DNA of 64,000 nt, from positions 14,593,180 through 14,657,179 of the forward strand of contig OX940872.1 in assembly GCA_954871525.1 (NCBI GenBank), given 5' to 3'. The notes beneath the pieces were generated by a model that was not told the origin of the DNA, searched no databases, and saw only the letters and a list, made by a program, of their open reading frames with translations. This DNA is from Parietaria judaica. Taxonomy: Eukaryota; Streptophyta; Magnoliopsida; Rosales; Urticaceae. The position numbers were made by a program, and so were the translations under genes. This document shows, piece after piece, positions 10,471 to 22,519 of the stretch (positions are counted from its first letter, which is position 1; each line of letters opens with the position of its first letter).

Positions 10471-13400
10471 ATGCCGGTGATAGAGAGACGGTCGCGAGGT
10501 CCACCGGTGATGATGCAGGCGATGTCTCCCGAGGCGGAGCGCTACATAATGGAAGAGGAGGACTACGGGCTGAAGGACACGAGCCCGGAGCTGGGGGAGC
10601 GGTGGCCGAGCGGGGGGGCGTTCGGGGGGCGGGGGTGGATGAGCAGTGAGCGCCACGCTAGCACGACCTACGACCTCGTCGAGCAGCAGTTCTACCTCTA
10701 CGTCCGCGTCGTCAAGGCCAAGGACCTCCCTCCCAGCCTCATTACGGCCAGCTGCGACCCTTACGTTGAGGTAATGTTGATTTGATTAATTAGCTACCAA
10801 ATGTATATAAGGACATACTTAACGGTATAAGTATCTAAACTTTGACTGATGAGGTAGTATTGGGTTTAAAGTGAAAAGAGAGTGGCAAAATACTTAAAGT
10901 CAACAAAAATTGAAGCGATACATATTTCCGTCAAACTTTTTATTTTATTTTTATGGACATTAATTGGTCAACTGCCATGTGGTATGATGACGTTGGACAA
11001 AATTAAGGCAACGCATATTTCGATCATCTTGACTCCACGTAGAATTTGACCAATGTCCGTACACTAAATTACACGTCGCTTCCATATTGTTGATAAGTAT
11101 TAAGTACTTTTACTGTTATTTTTTTATATTGAATCCATATCGCTTCAGGTGGTTAAACGTTTAATACTTAAATTAAACTATTTCAATTTGATTATTTGTT
11201 TAATTGTATATATACGTAATACGCACATATAATCCCAAATTAATTTAAGTTTTCATTAATTTTAAATTATCTAATTGAAATGTAGTTAATTAGGTAATGT
11301 TGCATTTAACTTTTAACTTAGTCACAAAAATTTAAAGTGTAAAAAACAAATGTTAAAATGTAGTAAAATAAGTAAAATATGCTTTTGTCGCAGCATATAT
11401 ATTCTTATTGTTGTAAAAAAGCGTAAATCCTAATTAAGTAATTAAAACACATACACAAAAAATACATGTAAAAGAATAGATCCTAGTTGAAACCATAGTG
11501 AAAATGGATAGTCTTCAATCTTCATAATAATACTCCAACTTTGACTAATTGAGGCGACAGAAATCTGAATTCTGAAATTAAAAAAAAAAAAGAATAGTAC
11601 AGTATTTTTTTATTAAATTTAAATGAGAGAAGATGTGTAAATTTTTACACTTACATGTAGATGATGTATTATGTTAACAAATACTTGAAAAGAATTGATT
11701 AAACCATGCATATATAAATCTAACAGGTGAAGCTGGGCAACTTTAAGGGAAGGACAAAGCACTTCGAGAAGAAGACAAACCCGGAGTGGAACCAAGTCTT
11801 CGCCTTCTCCAAGGAGCGGATTCAGTCGTCCACGCTGGAAGTTCTCGTCAAGGACAAGGAGATGATTGGGCGAGACGACCACCTCGGCCGGGTCACCTTC
11901 GACCTCAATGAGATCCCGAACCGTGTCCCACCAGACAGCCCTCTGGCACCGCAGTGGTACCGGCTCGACCACCGCAGGGGAGAAGGCAAGGTCCGAGGTG
12001 AGATCATGCTCGCCGTTTGGATGGGGACGCAGGCCGACGAGGCCTTCCCCGAGGCTTGGCACTCAGACTCCGCGACTGTCTTCGGCGAAGGTGTCTTCAA
12101 CGTCAGGTTCAAACAAAACCTTTTTTATTGGCCGAAAGTTTCTTTTTTTTGTCTTGTCATGGGCGCTGGTATTGTAAATGTAGGACTAGTCCGATATCCG
12201 ACCATCCATTTCTTTTATCAATAATCCGGGTAGGAAAAAGATAGACCGATAAAATCAGCCAAACGCAAATACAGATTTTTTTGGACATTTTTTTATTATT
12301 AAAAAAATTATAAAAACTAGACCCCAATTGGTCCATTTTTTTATTTTATTTTTAACTTTTGTATTGACCTAGATCTCCAACTCTGTATCAATACATAAGA
12401 ACCTCGATAAAACAATAGTAAATTAATAACCTCGAGAATATATAAAATACTTTGGTACCAACGATATTAACTAATAAAATTTTACGGTATACAAAAATGT
12501 AAAACCTCCTTTTCCCAAGGGTCCAACATTATTAGGATTTGTCCAGACATGAACATTGAACTTCTAAATTTTAGAAACTCAATCATTTGAATTTAACCTA
12601 GCTATAACTTATTGACCTGTCCACAGATTACTATTGGCGAGCGTTTTTATTTTTAGTTCCGAGTTTGAATTAAATGTTCAACTTCAACCATTTGAGTTAC
12701 GCATGCCTTATCACAGGTCCAAAGTGTATGTCTCGCCAAAGCTTTGGTACCTCAGAGTGAACGTAATCGAAGCCCAGGACATCGTTCCCAATGACCGAAC
12801 TAGATTGCCCGAGGTTTTTGTCAAAGCACAGGTGGGAAACCAAATTCTGAGGACTAAGATCTGCCCGACCCGTACGACAAATCCGACCTGGGACGAGGAT
12901 TTGGTATTCGTTGCCGCCGAGCCTTTCGAGGAGCAGCTCGTGATCACCGTTGAGGATCGGTTTCACGCAGCGAAAGACGAGATGTTAGGGAAGATAACCC
13001 TACCGCTCGACACGTTTGACCGTCGGCTCGATCACCGTCCGGTCCATTCCCGCTGGTTCAATCTTGAGAAGTACGGCTTCGGCGTGCTAGAACCGGACCG
13101 GAGAAAAGAACTCAAATTCTCGAGCCGGATCCACGTGAGGGCATGCCTGGAGGGCGGGTATCATGTGCTCGATGAGTCCACATTGTATATCAGCGACCAG
13201 AGGCCGACGGCTAGGCAGCTCTGGAAGCCGCCAATCGGGATTCTGGAAGTCGGGATTCTGAGCGCGAAAGGGCTTCTTCCGATGAAGATGAAGGACAACC
13301 GGGGCTGCACGGACGCGTACTGCGTTGCGAAGTACGGGCACAAGTGGGTCCGTACAAGGACGATCCTCGACTCGTTCGGGCCGAAGTGGAACGAGCAGTA

Positions 13401-14475
13401 CACGTGGGAAGTGTACGACCCGTGCACGGTCATCACGCTTGGCGTCTTTGACAACTGCCACCTCGGCAGCGACAAGTCAAACGGCGTCGTTAGAGATGCT
13501 CGGATCGGTAAGGTCCGTGTGCGTCTCTCGACGCTCGAGGCTCACCGGATCTACACTCACTCGTACCCTCTCCTCGTGCTCGACCAGCACGGCGTGAAGA
13601 AGATGGGTGAGCTTCAGCTCGCCGTTCGCTTCACGACTTTCTCACTGGCGAGTATGATTTACGCATACGGACACCCCTTGCTGCCAAAAATGCACTATCT
13701 CCACCCGCTGACCGTCAACCAAGTCGACAGTCTCCGGTACCAGGCGATGAACATCGTCTCGACGAGATTGAGCCGCGCCGAGCCGCCGCTGCGGAAGGAG
13801 GTCGTCGAGTTCATGCTTGACGTGGACTCGCACATTTGGAGCATGAGGAGGAGCAAGGCGAACTTCTTCCGTGTCATGGCGCTGCTCTCCGGCGCGATAT
13901 CGGTCGGGTGGTGGGTTGGGGACGTGTGTCGGTGGAAGAACCCGGTAACGACGGCGCTCGTCCACGTGCTCTTCCTCATCCTCGTTTGCTACCCGGAGCT
14001 GATCCTCCCGACGGTGTTCCTCTACATGTTCCTCATTGGCGTGTGGAACTACCGCGCACGGCCGCGCCACCCCCCGCACATGGACACGCGCCTCTCGTGG
14101 GCGGAGGCGGTACAGCCTGATGAGCTCGATGAGGAGTTCGACACGTTCCCGACATCAAAAGGAAACGATGCCGTACGGATGCGGTACGACCGGCTCCGTA
14201 GCGTGGCCGGGAGGATCCAGACGGTGGTGGGGGACATCGCGACGCAGGGGGAGAGAGTGCAGTCGCTGCTGAGCTGGCGGGACCCAAGGGCGACGAGCCT
14301 GTTTGCGGCGTTCTGCCTGTGCACGGCGGTGGTGCTGTACGCGACGCCGTTCCGGGTGGTGGGGCTTGTGGCAGGGCTCTACTACTTGAGGCACCCGAGG
14401 TTCCGGAGCAAAATGCCGTCGGTGCCGATCAACTTCTTCAGGAGATTGCCTGCTCGGAGCGACAGCTTGCTGTGA
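10471..14475 (+). CDS. FTIP1-like: FTIP1-like MCTP: multiple C2 domains plus PRT_C membrane domain
   Basis: The exons are 10471-10770, 11727-12106 and 12717-14475, giving 812 residues. Introns of 956 and 610 bases have GT..AG ends, and the frame is kept across both junctions. The first ATG of the frame is at 10471. The N-terminus carries DYGLKDTSPELGERWP, then three C2 domains at about 60-180 (KAKDLP, CDPYVE, NPEWNQVFAF), 238-360 (VIEAQDIVPND, TNPTWDEDLVF) and 401-530 (GILEVGILSAKGL, FGPKWNEQYTW). Hydrophobic segments lie near 610-630, 639-672 and 755-785, and the C-terminus is the family's PRT_C region (DTFPTSKG, SWRDPRAT). Length and three-C2 layout match Arabidopsis FTIP1-type proteins, which tether ER to plasma membrane, act at plasmodesmata and help move FT protein. 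The reading frame looks intact. Codon use is GC-rich, unlike the callose synthase gene. Exact orthology within the MCTP family is not settled. Confidence 0.95.
12390..12550. repeat. AT-rich MITE-like sequence in MCTP intron 2
   Basis: The sequence reads aacctcgataaa .. taaattaataacctcgag .. ttggtaccaac. It shares these motifs with the repeat at 48838-49030. This is the look of a common plant AT-rich MITE, but its ends were not resolved. It lies wholly inside the intron. Confidence 0.4.
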
Positions 14476-14574
14476 TCATCCATTGCTGAGTTTTTTTTTT
14501 TTGTTTTTTTTTCTTTTTACTTTTTCATCTTTGGGATGGTTTATTTGGTTTCTTTTTTCTGTTGTAATACTTTG

Positions 14575-14580
14575 AATAAA
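14575..14580 (+). terminator. Polyadenylation signal AATAAA of the MCTP gene
   Basis: An exact AATAAA lies about 100 bases after the stop codon, behind a T-rich stretch and a TTGTAATA motif. Confidence 0.6.
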
Positions 14581-14660
14581 TTATGGGTGTACCGGAACTT
14601 GATCGGTTTCGTAGAATTTGAATTTGTTACTTTGGATTGAATATAATAACCAATTAATAT

Positions 14661-14860
14661 TAGGGATGAAAATAAACCCAGAAACCGAAACCGGTTTAAA
14701 ATTCGTATCTATAATCGGTTTTAGTAACGGAATATGTATCCAGATTAGAGACAGATTCAGATACCAGATTTTACTTTTTCAATATCTAGATTCCGGTTTT
14801 AAAACCGGTTTTTTATTTGTATTATCATTATGTTCTTTCATTATTTAGGGTGCCATAAGC
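14661..14860. repeat. Possible truncated hAT MITE
   Basis: The start TAGGGATGAA at 14661, followed by gaaaccgaaaccggtttaaa, matches the left end and composition of the complete hAT MITE at 25438-26008. An inverted copy (ttttaaaaccggtttt) lies near 14790-14812. No CATCCCTA right end or 8 bp duplication was found, so it is probably truncated. Confidence 0.4.
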
Positions 14861-15149
14861 AATAATACACAAAACTACGGTAGCGTTTTGTATTTTCATT
14901 TTGTGTTTGCATTTTTAATTTTCTAAAACAAGTTTATAAAATTGTTTTGAATATGTAATTGATTAGTATTTTGTTACACTGTTTTTTGAAAAGAAAAAAA
15001 AACAGTGTTTGGTTAATTTTTATTAATACAGAATTAAAAAAAAAAACTAATTTTATTAAAACTGATTAAATATATGCAAATTAGTAAGAAAAATTATACC
15101 ATACGAAATTACAACAAATTAAATTTGTCATGCTACAAACACACATTAC

Positions 15150-16140
15150 AAAGTACCATTACTCCGTCATTGTGATAACCCCCAAATTAAGTTTGCAATA
15201 TGGTCCCTATACTCTCCCCAACTCGTTCAATATTATTGGGCCAATTTCCAACATCATCTCCTCCTTGTGCTTGATTCGAACATTATGCTTCCGGATCAAT
15301 TTCCCCCATCCGTATGTCTTGAATCTACCGCTCAAATAAAGTGTCTTTTGTTGCGTACATCTTCATTAAGTTATGAACTACGGAACATGCCTAACTATGT
15401 CCCTCTTCCGCTCTAGGTCATAACATGACATGCTTTTTAAGGATACCAAATCGGGCTTTAAGAAAACCGAAACATCTTTCTATACCTTTTTTGGTCCTTG
15501 GTAGGTTCGATACATTGAATATGTGTGCCGTCAATGGCACCAATGCAATCCTGACATTTTATTAGGTTTAAGTCAATTATGATAATAAAACCCATACAAA
15601 ATTGTAAATATAAATTAGAGTAATGAAGACTTACTTTGAACCAAGGATAATATTTCCTACTTCGTTCGGCCTCAGGAGGCGTGGGTCCAACCGGAGTTTG
15701 AGTTATTACCATTGGTGTTAAGGCTAATATAGCATACAGAAATTTGCAAAAATGACGTTTAACAGTTCGCCCGAAAGTTGGAATCTATCTTGTGATACTC
15801 TATTTCGGTTGGAATGTGAAAGAATATGCATGAAATCATGAATGAAGCTTCTAATGGTAGTCTCCCTTCTTTTGAAGATAGCCTTATTAGCTTGACTATT
15901 GCTAGAACCGGTGCTCAGTTCATACGACACATACTAAAAAGGTTTGCTTCAAGACCATTAATTTGCTCTAATGCATAACCAATACCACTTAATTTTGAAA
16001 AGTGTCGTCGATTCAACTTGCTTGGATGACGTGCCGCAACGAGCATTGTCAATAATTGTAACTGGTTCCGGTTATTACGAGTCATCTCCTCTTCCATTCT
16101 CTCATATTCCTCATTAGACTCATCAGAGGGCTCCATAATC
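15150..16140 (-). pseudogene. PIF/Harbinger-like transposase relic
   Basis: On the minus strand, frames from 16136 down to about 15150 resemble plant PIF/Harbinger nucleases. The order is an N-terminal acidic part, a helix-turn-helix-like stretch (RVSQDRFQLSGE, about 15770-15800), then DCIGAIDGTHI at about 15515-15553. The last is the signature around the first catalytic aspartate of the DDE domain. A possible intron with gtaagt and tgtcag ends separates the PWFK codons from DCIGAIDGTH. The frame is broken after the RKMF codons at about 15460, and the C-terminal DDE part survives only as fragments to about 15150. Stops and frameshifts make it non-functional. TIRs were not identified. Confidence 0.75.
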
Positions 16141-16439
16141 TATTTAAAATGAATATTCAAAGACATAGTTAAACAACCCGATTTCCATATAAACTTGAGT
16201 ATGTAATCTAAGAACAGACAGGTATTGATTTCTGAAGCAATCATTGTAAAATATGTAAACATGAATAAATAATAAAAATTTACAGCGAGTTAATGTGGGT
16301 TTCTTTTTCGTCTTAACTATAAGGCTTTGCATTACAATCAAACAAAACTACTAGATTAATATTTCAAGACTAGAAAACAAATCCTTGTTCAACCTAAATA
16401 TATACCAATTACATGTACATAAAAGCCTTGGGCAAAAAA

Positions 16440-16680
16440 AATTATGAAATTTTTGTTTTGAGAAAACAAGTCAGATGTTCATATGGTCTTCTTGAACATG
16501 TGTTTGGTGTTCTCAAATAATGCATGTTGAATCTTCTCGGTGTTTAGAGGAGTTGGTATTGTGTGTTTGAGAGCGATTTTGGTTTGAGATCTTAAAATTT
16601 TAAACTATTCGAATGTAGTAAATAATTTTAATTTTTTTCTTAAATTATTTATGACCTTATTTTAAACCATTCGGGTTTTG
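16440..16680. repeat. Repeat shared with 41434-41690
   Basis: The phrases tcatatggt, gaacatgtgtttggtgttct, gttgaatcttct, gtgtgtttgagagcga and ttttggtttgag recur in the same order and orientation at 41434-41690, at roughly 70% identity by eye. The two copies flank the gypsy element. They may be ends of one transposon family. Confidence 0.6.
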
Positions 16681-16699
16681 TCTCAGCCACTACGTGAAT

Positions 16700-17584
16700 A
16701 TATTACGCGAAGGTTTGCAGCAGTAGTGTTTAATATGTCGGTGCCACACGTACGGAAGAGCTTGCATTTACTTTTGACGCAAGTGTCTAATATGTGCATT
16801 CTTTATATTAAATTGAAGCTCGAGATCATGCCAACGCATTGCTAATATTTTCCATTCCATAATACTCTTTTTCTTATAATTCAGCACATTAACTTTTTTT
16901 TTTATCGAGTTTGTTGTTGTAAACCTAAACTATCATAAGCCTTCATTCGAGTTTATTTATTTTTAGACTTCATTAAAATTAAAAACTGTTGTTTTACCCA
17001 AATTTGTGGTTCGTGAGGGAGTCCTGATTTTGTTGCCCAATTGATGTTGATTTGTGGGGGAATTTTTTTAATTGTGATTTTTTTCTAGATCTTTGTGTCC
17101 CAAGCTTCTTCTTGTTTGAGACAATCTCCGCGACATCAAGTTTAGACCACCCTACATTTTTCGATGCTTAGTTATCGTGGTGTTAAATTTCTCATACGCT
17201 TCTGAGCTGTCATGTAATCTATGTTTAGTACTAGTAGTTCAAATTAGTAATGAGTCCTACTATAGACTACGAATCTTATTATGGATATAATATAGGTACC
17301 AAAAGAAATGTTAATTAATTTATAGTATCTTTGATACATTTAAAGACTGTAAACGGTATAAAATAAATAAATGTCACTATATTTGCAATAACATACATGT
17401 TTCATTTACTGTCGGCAACTTAATCTTTATATATTTTTCTATGAATTTTTTTTATAACCAAATTTCAATGTATAAACCCCGAAATATCATAATTATTATG
17501 CTCTTGTGTTTATTGGATATTTACGTTTGTAAATTTTTATGTAAAAGTGTTTTATGTTTTAGAAAATACATACTTCATGGTTTT
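16700..17584. other. AT-rich stretch without a gene
   Basis: No gene or defined repeat was found. It lies immediately left of the 5' LTR of the Tat element. Confidence 0.5.
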
Positions 17585-18574
17585 TGCTGCGCAAATTCGT
17601 TCCTTAATCGGAATAATGAGGTCATTAATTAAATTAACGGTTCATGTAAATTAAGACACAAGTTATGAATATAATTGAGTGTTCATACAATTGGGCTTGT
17701 GAGATACATAGCCTAGAGGCCCAATAACCACTTAATTATGTTGAGGCCCGATCAGAATCAATAAGCCCAAAAGGAAGAAGCTCATCTCGAGCAGAGAGTG
17801 CTCAATAGAGATACGGGCTGAGAGATTCCAAAGGGTAAAATCCCGAGAAAAACTCAAGAACCACACCAGCTCAATACAAGAACCAATACTTGGCTAAAAT
17901 CCAAGTACCAATAAGGCCAAACGATCGGAAGAACCCGAAGCTCGTCCCCGGCAGAGATTGCCACAAAGGGATCCGAGCAGTAGTGCACGAAGTACCCAAG
18001 CACGATCCGACCAAGTCAACAACATCGATTTGAACCTCCGGAGCCCGGCCAGGAAGATCGCCACAATCCAAATTAAAACCCCGACGACGTCAAGTCAAAG
18101 TCCACCATTACGCGATTCTCTTTGAACGTGGCCCATGTGTCAGCTCGACACCAAGTCAAGCTCCGAACTCGATGCCATCACCAACGTACACTTCCCAGGG
18201 GTAGAAATCAGAGGCCTATAAAAGCAAGAAGACATCCCTATCACACAGACACAAGCATTTTCCCTGAGAGAAAAAAGTCTGTGAGATTTGTATTTTTAGA
18301 GTGTTTTTTCTTTCATTTTCGATCAACTTGGAAGCGGCTTGTGGTTCTGGTTGATCCTTTCTTTAAAGTAATAAACGTACAGAGGACGTAGTCAAGTACC
18401 GTATTGGGACGAACCTTTCTATAAAAACCTTAGTGTTTTGTTCTTTTTATTTTTCAGTCTGTCATCGTCTAAAGTATTGACGATGCGGAAGTCAAGATCA
18501 ACGATATTCTTAGCACTTTCAAATCGAAATCCCATTCACAACACACGTGATTGTTGGTGTGCAAAATCACGTCA
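17585..18574 (+). repeat. 5' LTR of the Tat element
   Basis: It aligns along its length with 40453-41413. Shared phrases include aaattcgttccttaatcgg near the start, gagcagagagtgctcaatag, and ataaacgtacag near the end. It starts TG and ends CA. A TATA-like cctataaaag stretch lies near 18213. The two LTRs differ by many substitutions and small indels, pointing to an old insertion. Confidence 0.88.
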
Positions 18575-18578
18575 ATAG

Positions 18579-18598
18579 TTTGGCGTCGTATGTGGGAA
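18579..18598 (+). other. Primer-binding region of the Tat element
   Basis: The sequence tttggcgtcgtatgtgggaa directly follows the 5' LTR. It resembles the TGGCGCCGTCTGTGGGAA-type leader often seen after plant Tat LTRs, with two changes. Confidence 0.55.
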
Positions 18599-18635
18599 AC
18601 TTTGATCTCGCTAACTCTGTCATACTTGACACACA

Positions 18636-19602
18636 ATGAGTTCAGAAGAGAATCATGTCTTTGACGCTCCGGCGCAGGTAACTCTTGACCAGGATGCTAA
18701 GGGAAGGCTCTGAGAACCTAGCTCCAAGAAAAGGCTGCTGAAAATGCCGAGTTGAAAAGGCAAATTGAGCTCCTCATAAGCAGCTAGACCCGGCTCGAAC
18801 AGAGGCCCTACTTTGTGAATGAGCCCGGACAGACATCTGGGCAAAGGAATCATGGGAACGCCCCCGGGCACGCCACCTCTTCCAAGGGGCACGCCCACAG
18901 GCGCATTTCGATTGCCACCAAACGTCGGCACACCCCAGTTTCTAGCTCCCGTGCTCGGGACTAACCAGCCCGATCTAGGGAAGAATACACTTTATCAGCA
19001 ATCTCGCAACCATCTGACAAGAGTTAAGCTCTTAAGCCGTTCCCGGACAGAGAATCCGAGCTACCTCACCTCACGGGCCGACCAACTACCCTCAACAGAT
19101 AGAGGGTAGGCATGCGGGCTCGTACCCTCAGCATACTCAAGCTAAGCCTTCGTCCCAGAACAGCTCCAAGCTAGACGACCTGAAACGCACCATGAAGAGG
19201 ATGAGAAAGAGACTCTCCAAAGTGGATTCTCGAGTACATCGTGTGTTATCTGTTGTTCCTACCAAGGGATCTAATCCCCGGCATGGGAATTTCCAGCACG
19301 GAATATCCCAACCCAGGGGCAGAGCACACCCCCAAAATCAGGTCTACAATCTGAACTCAGAGGCTGAGGAAGAAACCGAAGTCGACGAGCAAGGAGAACT
19401 ATATATGAGCGTTGATGACATAGCACCCAACAACAGGGACCTTAACGCCTGGTGCAATTTTCACCAGAGGTATGAACACCATACAAGAAACTACATGGTC
19501 CTACGGACCCGTTTCGCCAACAAATACCTTAAAGGTGAGCTCAGAGACCTACCGTTTGACTTATTCAGGTCGGAAAGAGATCTTGTTGAGCAGGCCCAGT
19601 AA
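18636..19602 (+). pseudogene. Tat gag remnant
   Basis: A likely start ATG at 18636 runs into a stop after about 25 codons, and the frame resumes in fragments. The part at 19192-19602 includes WCNFHQRYEHHTRNY, matching the CxFHxxxGHxTxxC-like zinc-knuckle position of Tat gag with key cysteines lost. Most of the capsid region expected between these pieces is missing, so this gag is internally deleted. It lies directly upstream of the protease remnant. Confidence 0.75.
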
Positions 19603-19845
19603 CCAAATGCTGACCAGCGCGAGACCCAAGCAAAATAAGCCGACCAAGGGCACCAACCCACCTCCCAACAAACGAGGCAAAGTCCACCTATTGGAAGAAC
19701 AATCCGACCAAGAGTCGGAAGATATGGAAGAATCGGTGACCGAAGAGGTCATCGAAAGGATCTATACCATAGTTGGAGGATCACAGTTCTACGGGAACTT
19801 GATCAACTCCATCAAAGCCACCAGAGGAGGTTCAAAGCCGGTCCC

Positions 19846-20166
19846 GTGGTCCTACCACGGGAAGAACCCGACTACAAAATCTCCTTCAAGGATAGTGAGG
19901 CATCGAAACTGGTCAGGCCTCACGATGATACTCTGGTGATCACCCTTTTAGTCTCCGGATACATGACCGAAAGAATTTTGGTCGATAATGGTAGCTCGGT
20001 AGACGTCATCTTCTTGTCGTGCTTGCGCAAGATGGGGGTCGATGAAACAGAATCCAATAAGGGGAATATCGTTCTGACCGGTTTCAATGGAGAAACGGTT
20101 AATACCTTGGGGATAGTTAGACTGTCAATTGTCGCATGTGGAATAGGCAAGATAAAAAAATTCTAA
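19846..20166 (+). pseudogene. Tat aspartic protease remnant
   Basis: The motif ILVDNGSSVDV (about 19975-20010) corresponds to the catalytic D-G-S loop of retropepsins, with aspartate and glycine swapped for D-N-G as is usual in this group. [16 protein letters not shown] follows, as in Tat proteases. The frame stops at 20166, and the expected continuation ([21 protein letters not shown]) follows out of frame at about 20165-20215. So a frameshift or stop separates it from the reverse transcriptase. Confidence 0.8.
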
Positions 20167-20489
20167 TGCTAGACCGCCCAACGGCCTACAATATGATCCT
20201 CGGGAGACCCTGGATTCCTTTAATGAAAGTTGTGCCATCTACCTACTAGTAAATCATTAGTTTCCCAAGGGAGGATGGGTCCATCGCAGAGGTCAAGGGC
20301 AACAAAAAACAAGCTCGAATCTGCTCAATGACATCCTTTTGGATGTCACACATGCCTCAGACGCAGGCAAAAACCTCAAATACCGACCAATACCAATTAA
20401 TGTCGGTAGAGGAAAAAGATTCGGCCAAAGAAAGGGACGACGATAACGAAGGCCCTGACTTGGAAATGACGCATTAGGTCCATATTGAC

Positions 20490-21664
20490 CCCCAGCACCC
20501 CAACCACAAAGTAGGGATCGGGGTCAACTTGGACAATGATGTCAGGATAAAGCTTATCAAATTCTTCACTAGGAACCACGATTGTTTTGCGTGGTCCCAC
20601 GAAGACATGCCAAGAATCGACACGAGCATAACCGCCCATCGCCTTAAGGTAGACCCGAGTCCCAAACCGGTGAAGCAAAAAAGGAGAAAATTGGGAGCTG
20701 ACCGGGCCCAGGCAATAAATGATGGGGTCGAAAAAGTTCTCAAAACCGGCTCCATCCGATCTGCTCAAAAACAAAAACAGGAAGGCAAGAGTCTGTATCG
20801 ACTTCACCGACCTGAACAAAGCGTGTCCAAAGGACAGTTTACCTATGCCTCATATCGATCGCTTAGTGGAAGCAACTTGCAGACATGAGTTGTTGTCATT
20901 TATGGACGCACTCTCGGGGTTATATTAGATCTTGATGCATACCGAGGACCAAGAGAAAATTGTGTTCGTAACTGATCTGGGAATTTACTGTTTTAAGGTA
21001 ATATCCTTCAGACTCAAGAAAGCGGGAGCAACATATCAACGGTTAGTCAACCAAATGTTCGCCGAGCAACTCGGTAAAAAAAATGGAGGTATACATCGAC
21101 GATATGCTCGTAAAGTCCACCAAGGCTACGAACCATGTGTCTCACATGGAAGAATGCTTCGCGATAATCAGGAAGTATCAAATGAAGTTTAACCCCGCTA
21201 AGTGCACGTTCGGAGTAACATCCGGAAAGTTCCTCGGTTATTTAGTAACCCATCGCGGAATAGAGGCCAACCCGGATCATATCAAAGCTTTCCTAAATAT
21301 TCCATCCCCGATGACCGTTCGGGAGACGCAGAGGTTAACCGGTAGAATATCGGCTCTTAATCGGTTCATCTTAATGTCTACAGACACGTGTTTTCTCTTC
21401 TACAAGATCTTGAGGGGCAACAAAAAATTTGAATGGACCGAAGAATGCGAGAAAGCATTCCAAGATCTCGAAAGGTACCTATCAATGCCACCGGTACTGG
21501 CCCGACCAATCACGGCGAAACCACTACTACTATACATGGCACTATCTGTCTCACCCATTAACGGCGTGATCGTTAGGGAAGATAGAGGTGAACAAAAACC
21601 AATTTTCTACGTCATTAAGTCGCTGGAGAATCAGAAACTACGTACCCCGCCATGGAAAAACTAG
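20490..21664 (+). pseudogene. Tat reverse transcriptase and first RNase H, broken
   Basis: Successive frames carry FAWSHEDMPRID (about 20583), CIDFTDLNKACPKD (about 20795), the palm strand with LSFMDALSG, then YIDDMLVKS (about 21089-21115), the catalytic YxDD motif. LGYLVTHRGIEANPDH (thumb) follows. FEWTEECEKAFQDLERYL begins the connection/RNase H part, which continues to the end of the frame. The segment uses at least three reading frames, with a stop after the ALSGLY codons at 20927, so no full enzyme can be made. The YIDD form and spacing fit the Tat lineage. Confidence 0.88.
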
Positions 21665-21841
21665 CTTTGGTTATGATAACCTCGGCGCGAAAACTCCAGC
21701 CACACTTCCACTCCCGCACCATTTTGGTGATGATTACTCAACCCCTAACGGTTATTCTCCATAGCCCAAATCAGTCAGGACGACTAGCGCATGTTGGGAT
21801 TTTTTATTTGATGTCAAACTCGCTTAGTAATTGAACTCCCG

Positions 21842-22293
21842 ATGGAAGATCTAACAGGGGAAAAATGGAATGAAGAATGGCGTCTCGAAGTGGACGGGGC
21901 ATCAAACATGGGCGGATCCGAAATAGGAATACGCTTGATCTCCCCAACCGGAGAGGTTACGAAACAATATTTTAGGCTAAGGTTTTTACCACGAATAACG
22001 AGACAGAATATGAGGCACTGATAGCAGGGTTAAAACTTGCAAAGGAAGTAGGAGCCAAGAAAGTTAGAGCCCATTCGGACTCTAAACTTGTCACCAGCCA
22101 AATCAGTGAAGAATATACCACCAAAGACGATTGCATGGAGAATTACCTCACAGTTTTCAAGGATCTGATCTTTCCATTCGACAAAGTTGAGGTGGCTGAG
22201 ATACCAGAAAGTGATAACTCTTCGGCCGATGCTCTGGCCGGACTGGCATCCATTTCTGACCCTGAGGAAAAAGGGATAATTTCAGTAAAGTAA
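21842..22293 (+). pseudogene. Second (archaeal-type) RNase H of the Tat element
   Basis: WRLEVDGASNMGGSEIGI (about 21878-21930) shows the first catalytic aspartate of an RNase H fold. A frame change follows near 21975. The rest contains YEALIAGLKLAKEVGAKKV and AHSDSKLVTSQI with two more acidic positions. SADALAGLAS is the C-terminal helix motif. This extra RNase H behind the normal one is diagnostic of Tat-group elements. One frameshift breaks it. Confidence 0.82.
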
Positions 22294-22519
22294 TAGACAA
22301 ACCTAGTGTAAGTCTCCGTGTCCACAATATCTGAACAGCCATGGAGGACTGGAGAACCCTCGTCCAAAATTATATCCTGACAGAAGAAAAACCCCAGGAT
22401 AAGCAGAAAGGGAAGCTCCACATTCAGAGCGCTATCTTCTCTCTAATAGACGGAAAAATTGTACAAACAAAGTTACTCCGAACCCTACCTAACGTGCTTA
22501 GGAAAGACCGAAGTTAAAT

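Noticed and set aside
12711..14394. Many antisense or shifted frames over MCTP exon 3
   Set aside because: These are shadows of the GC-rich sense frame, which has full family similarity.
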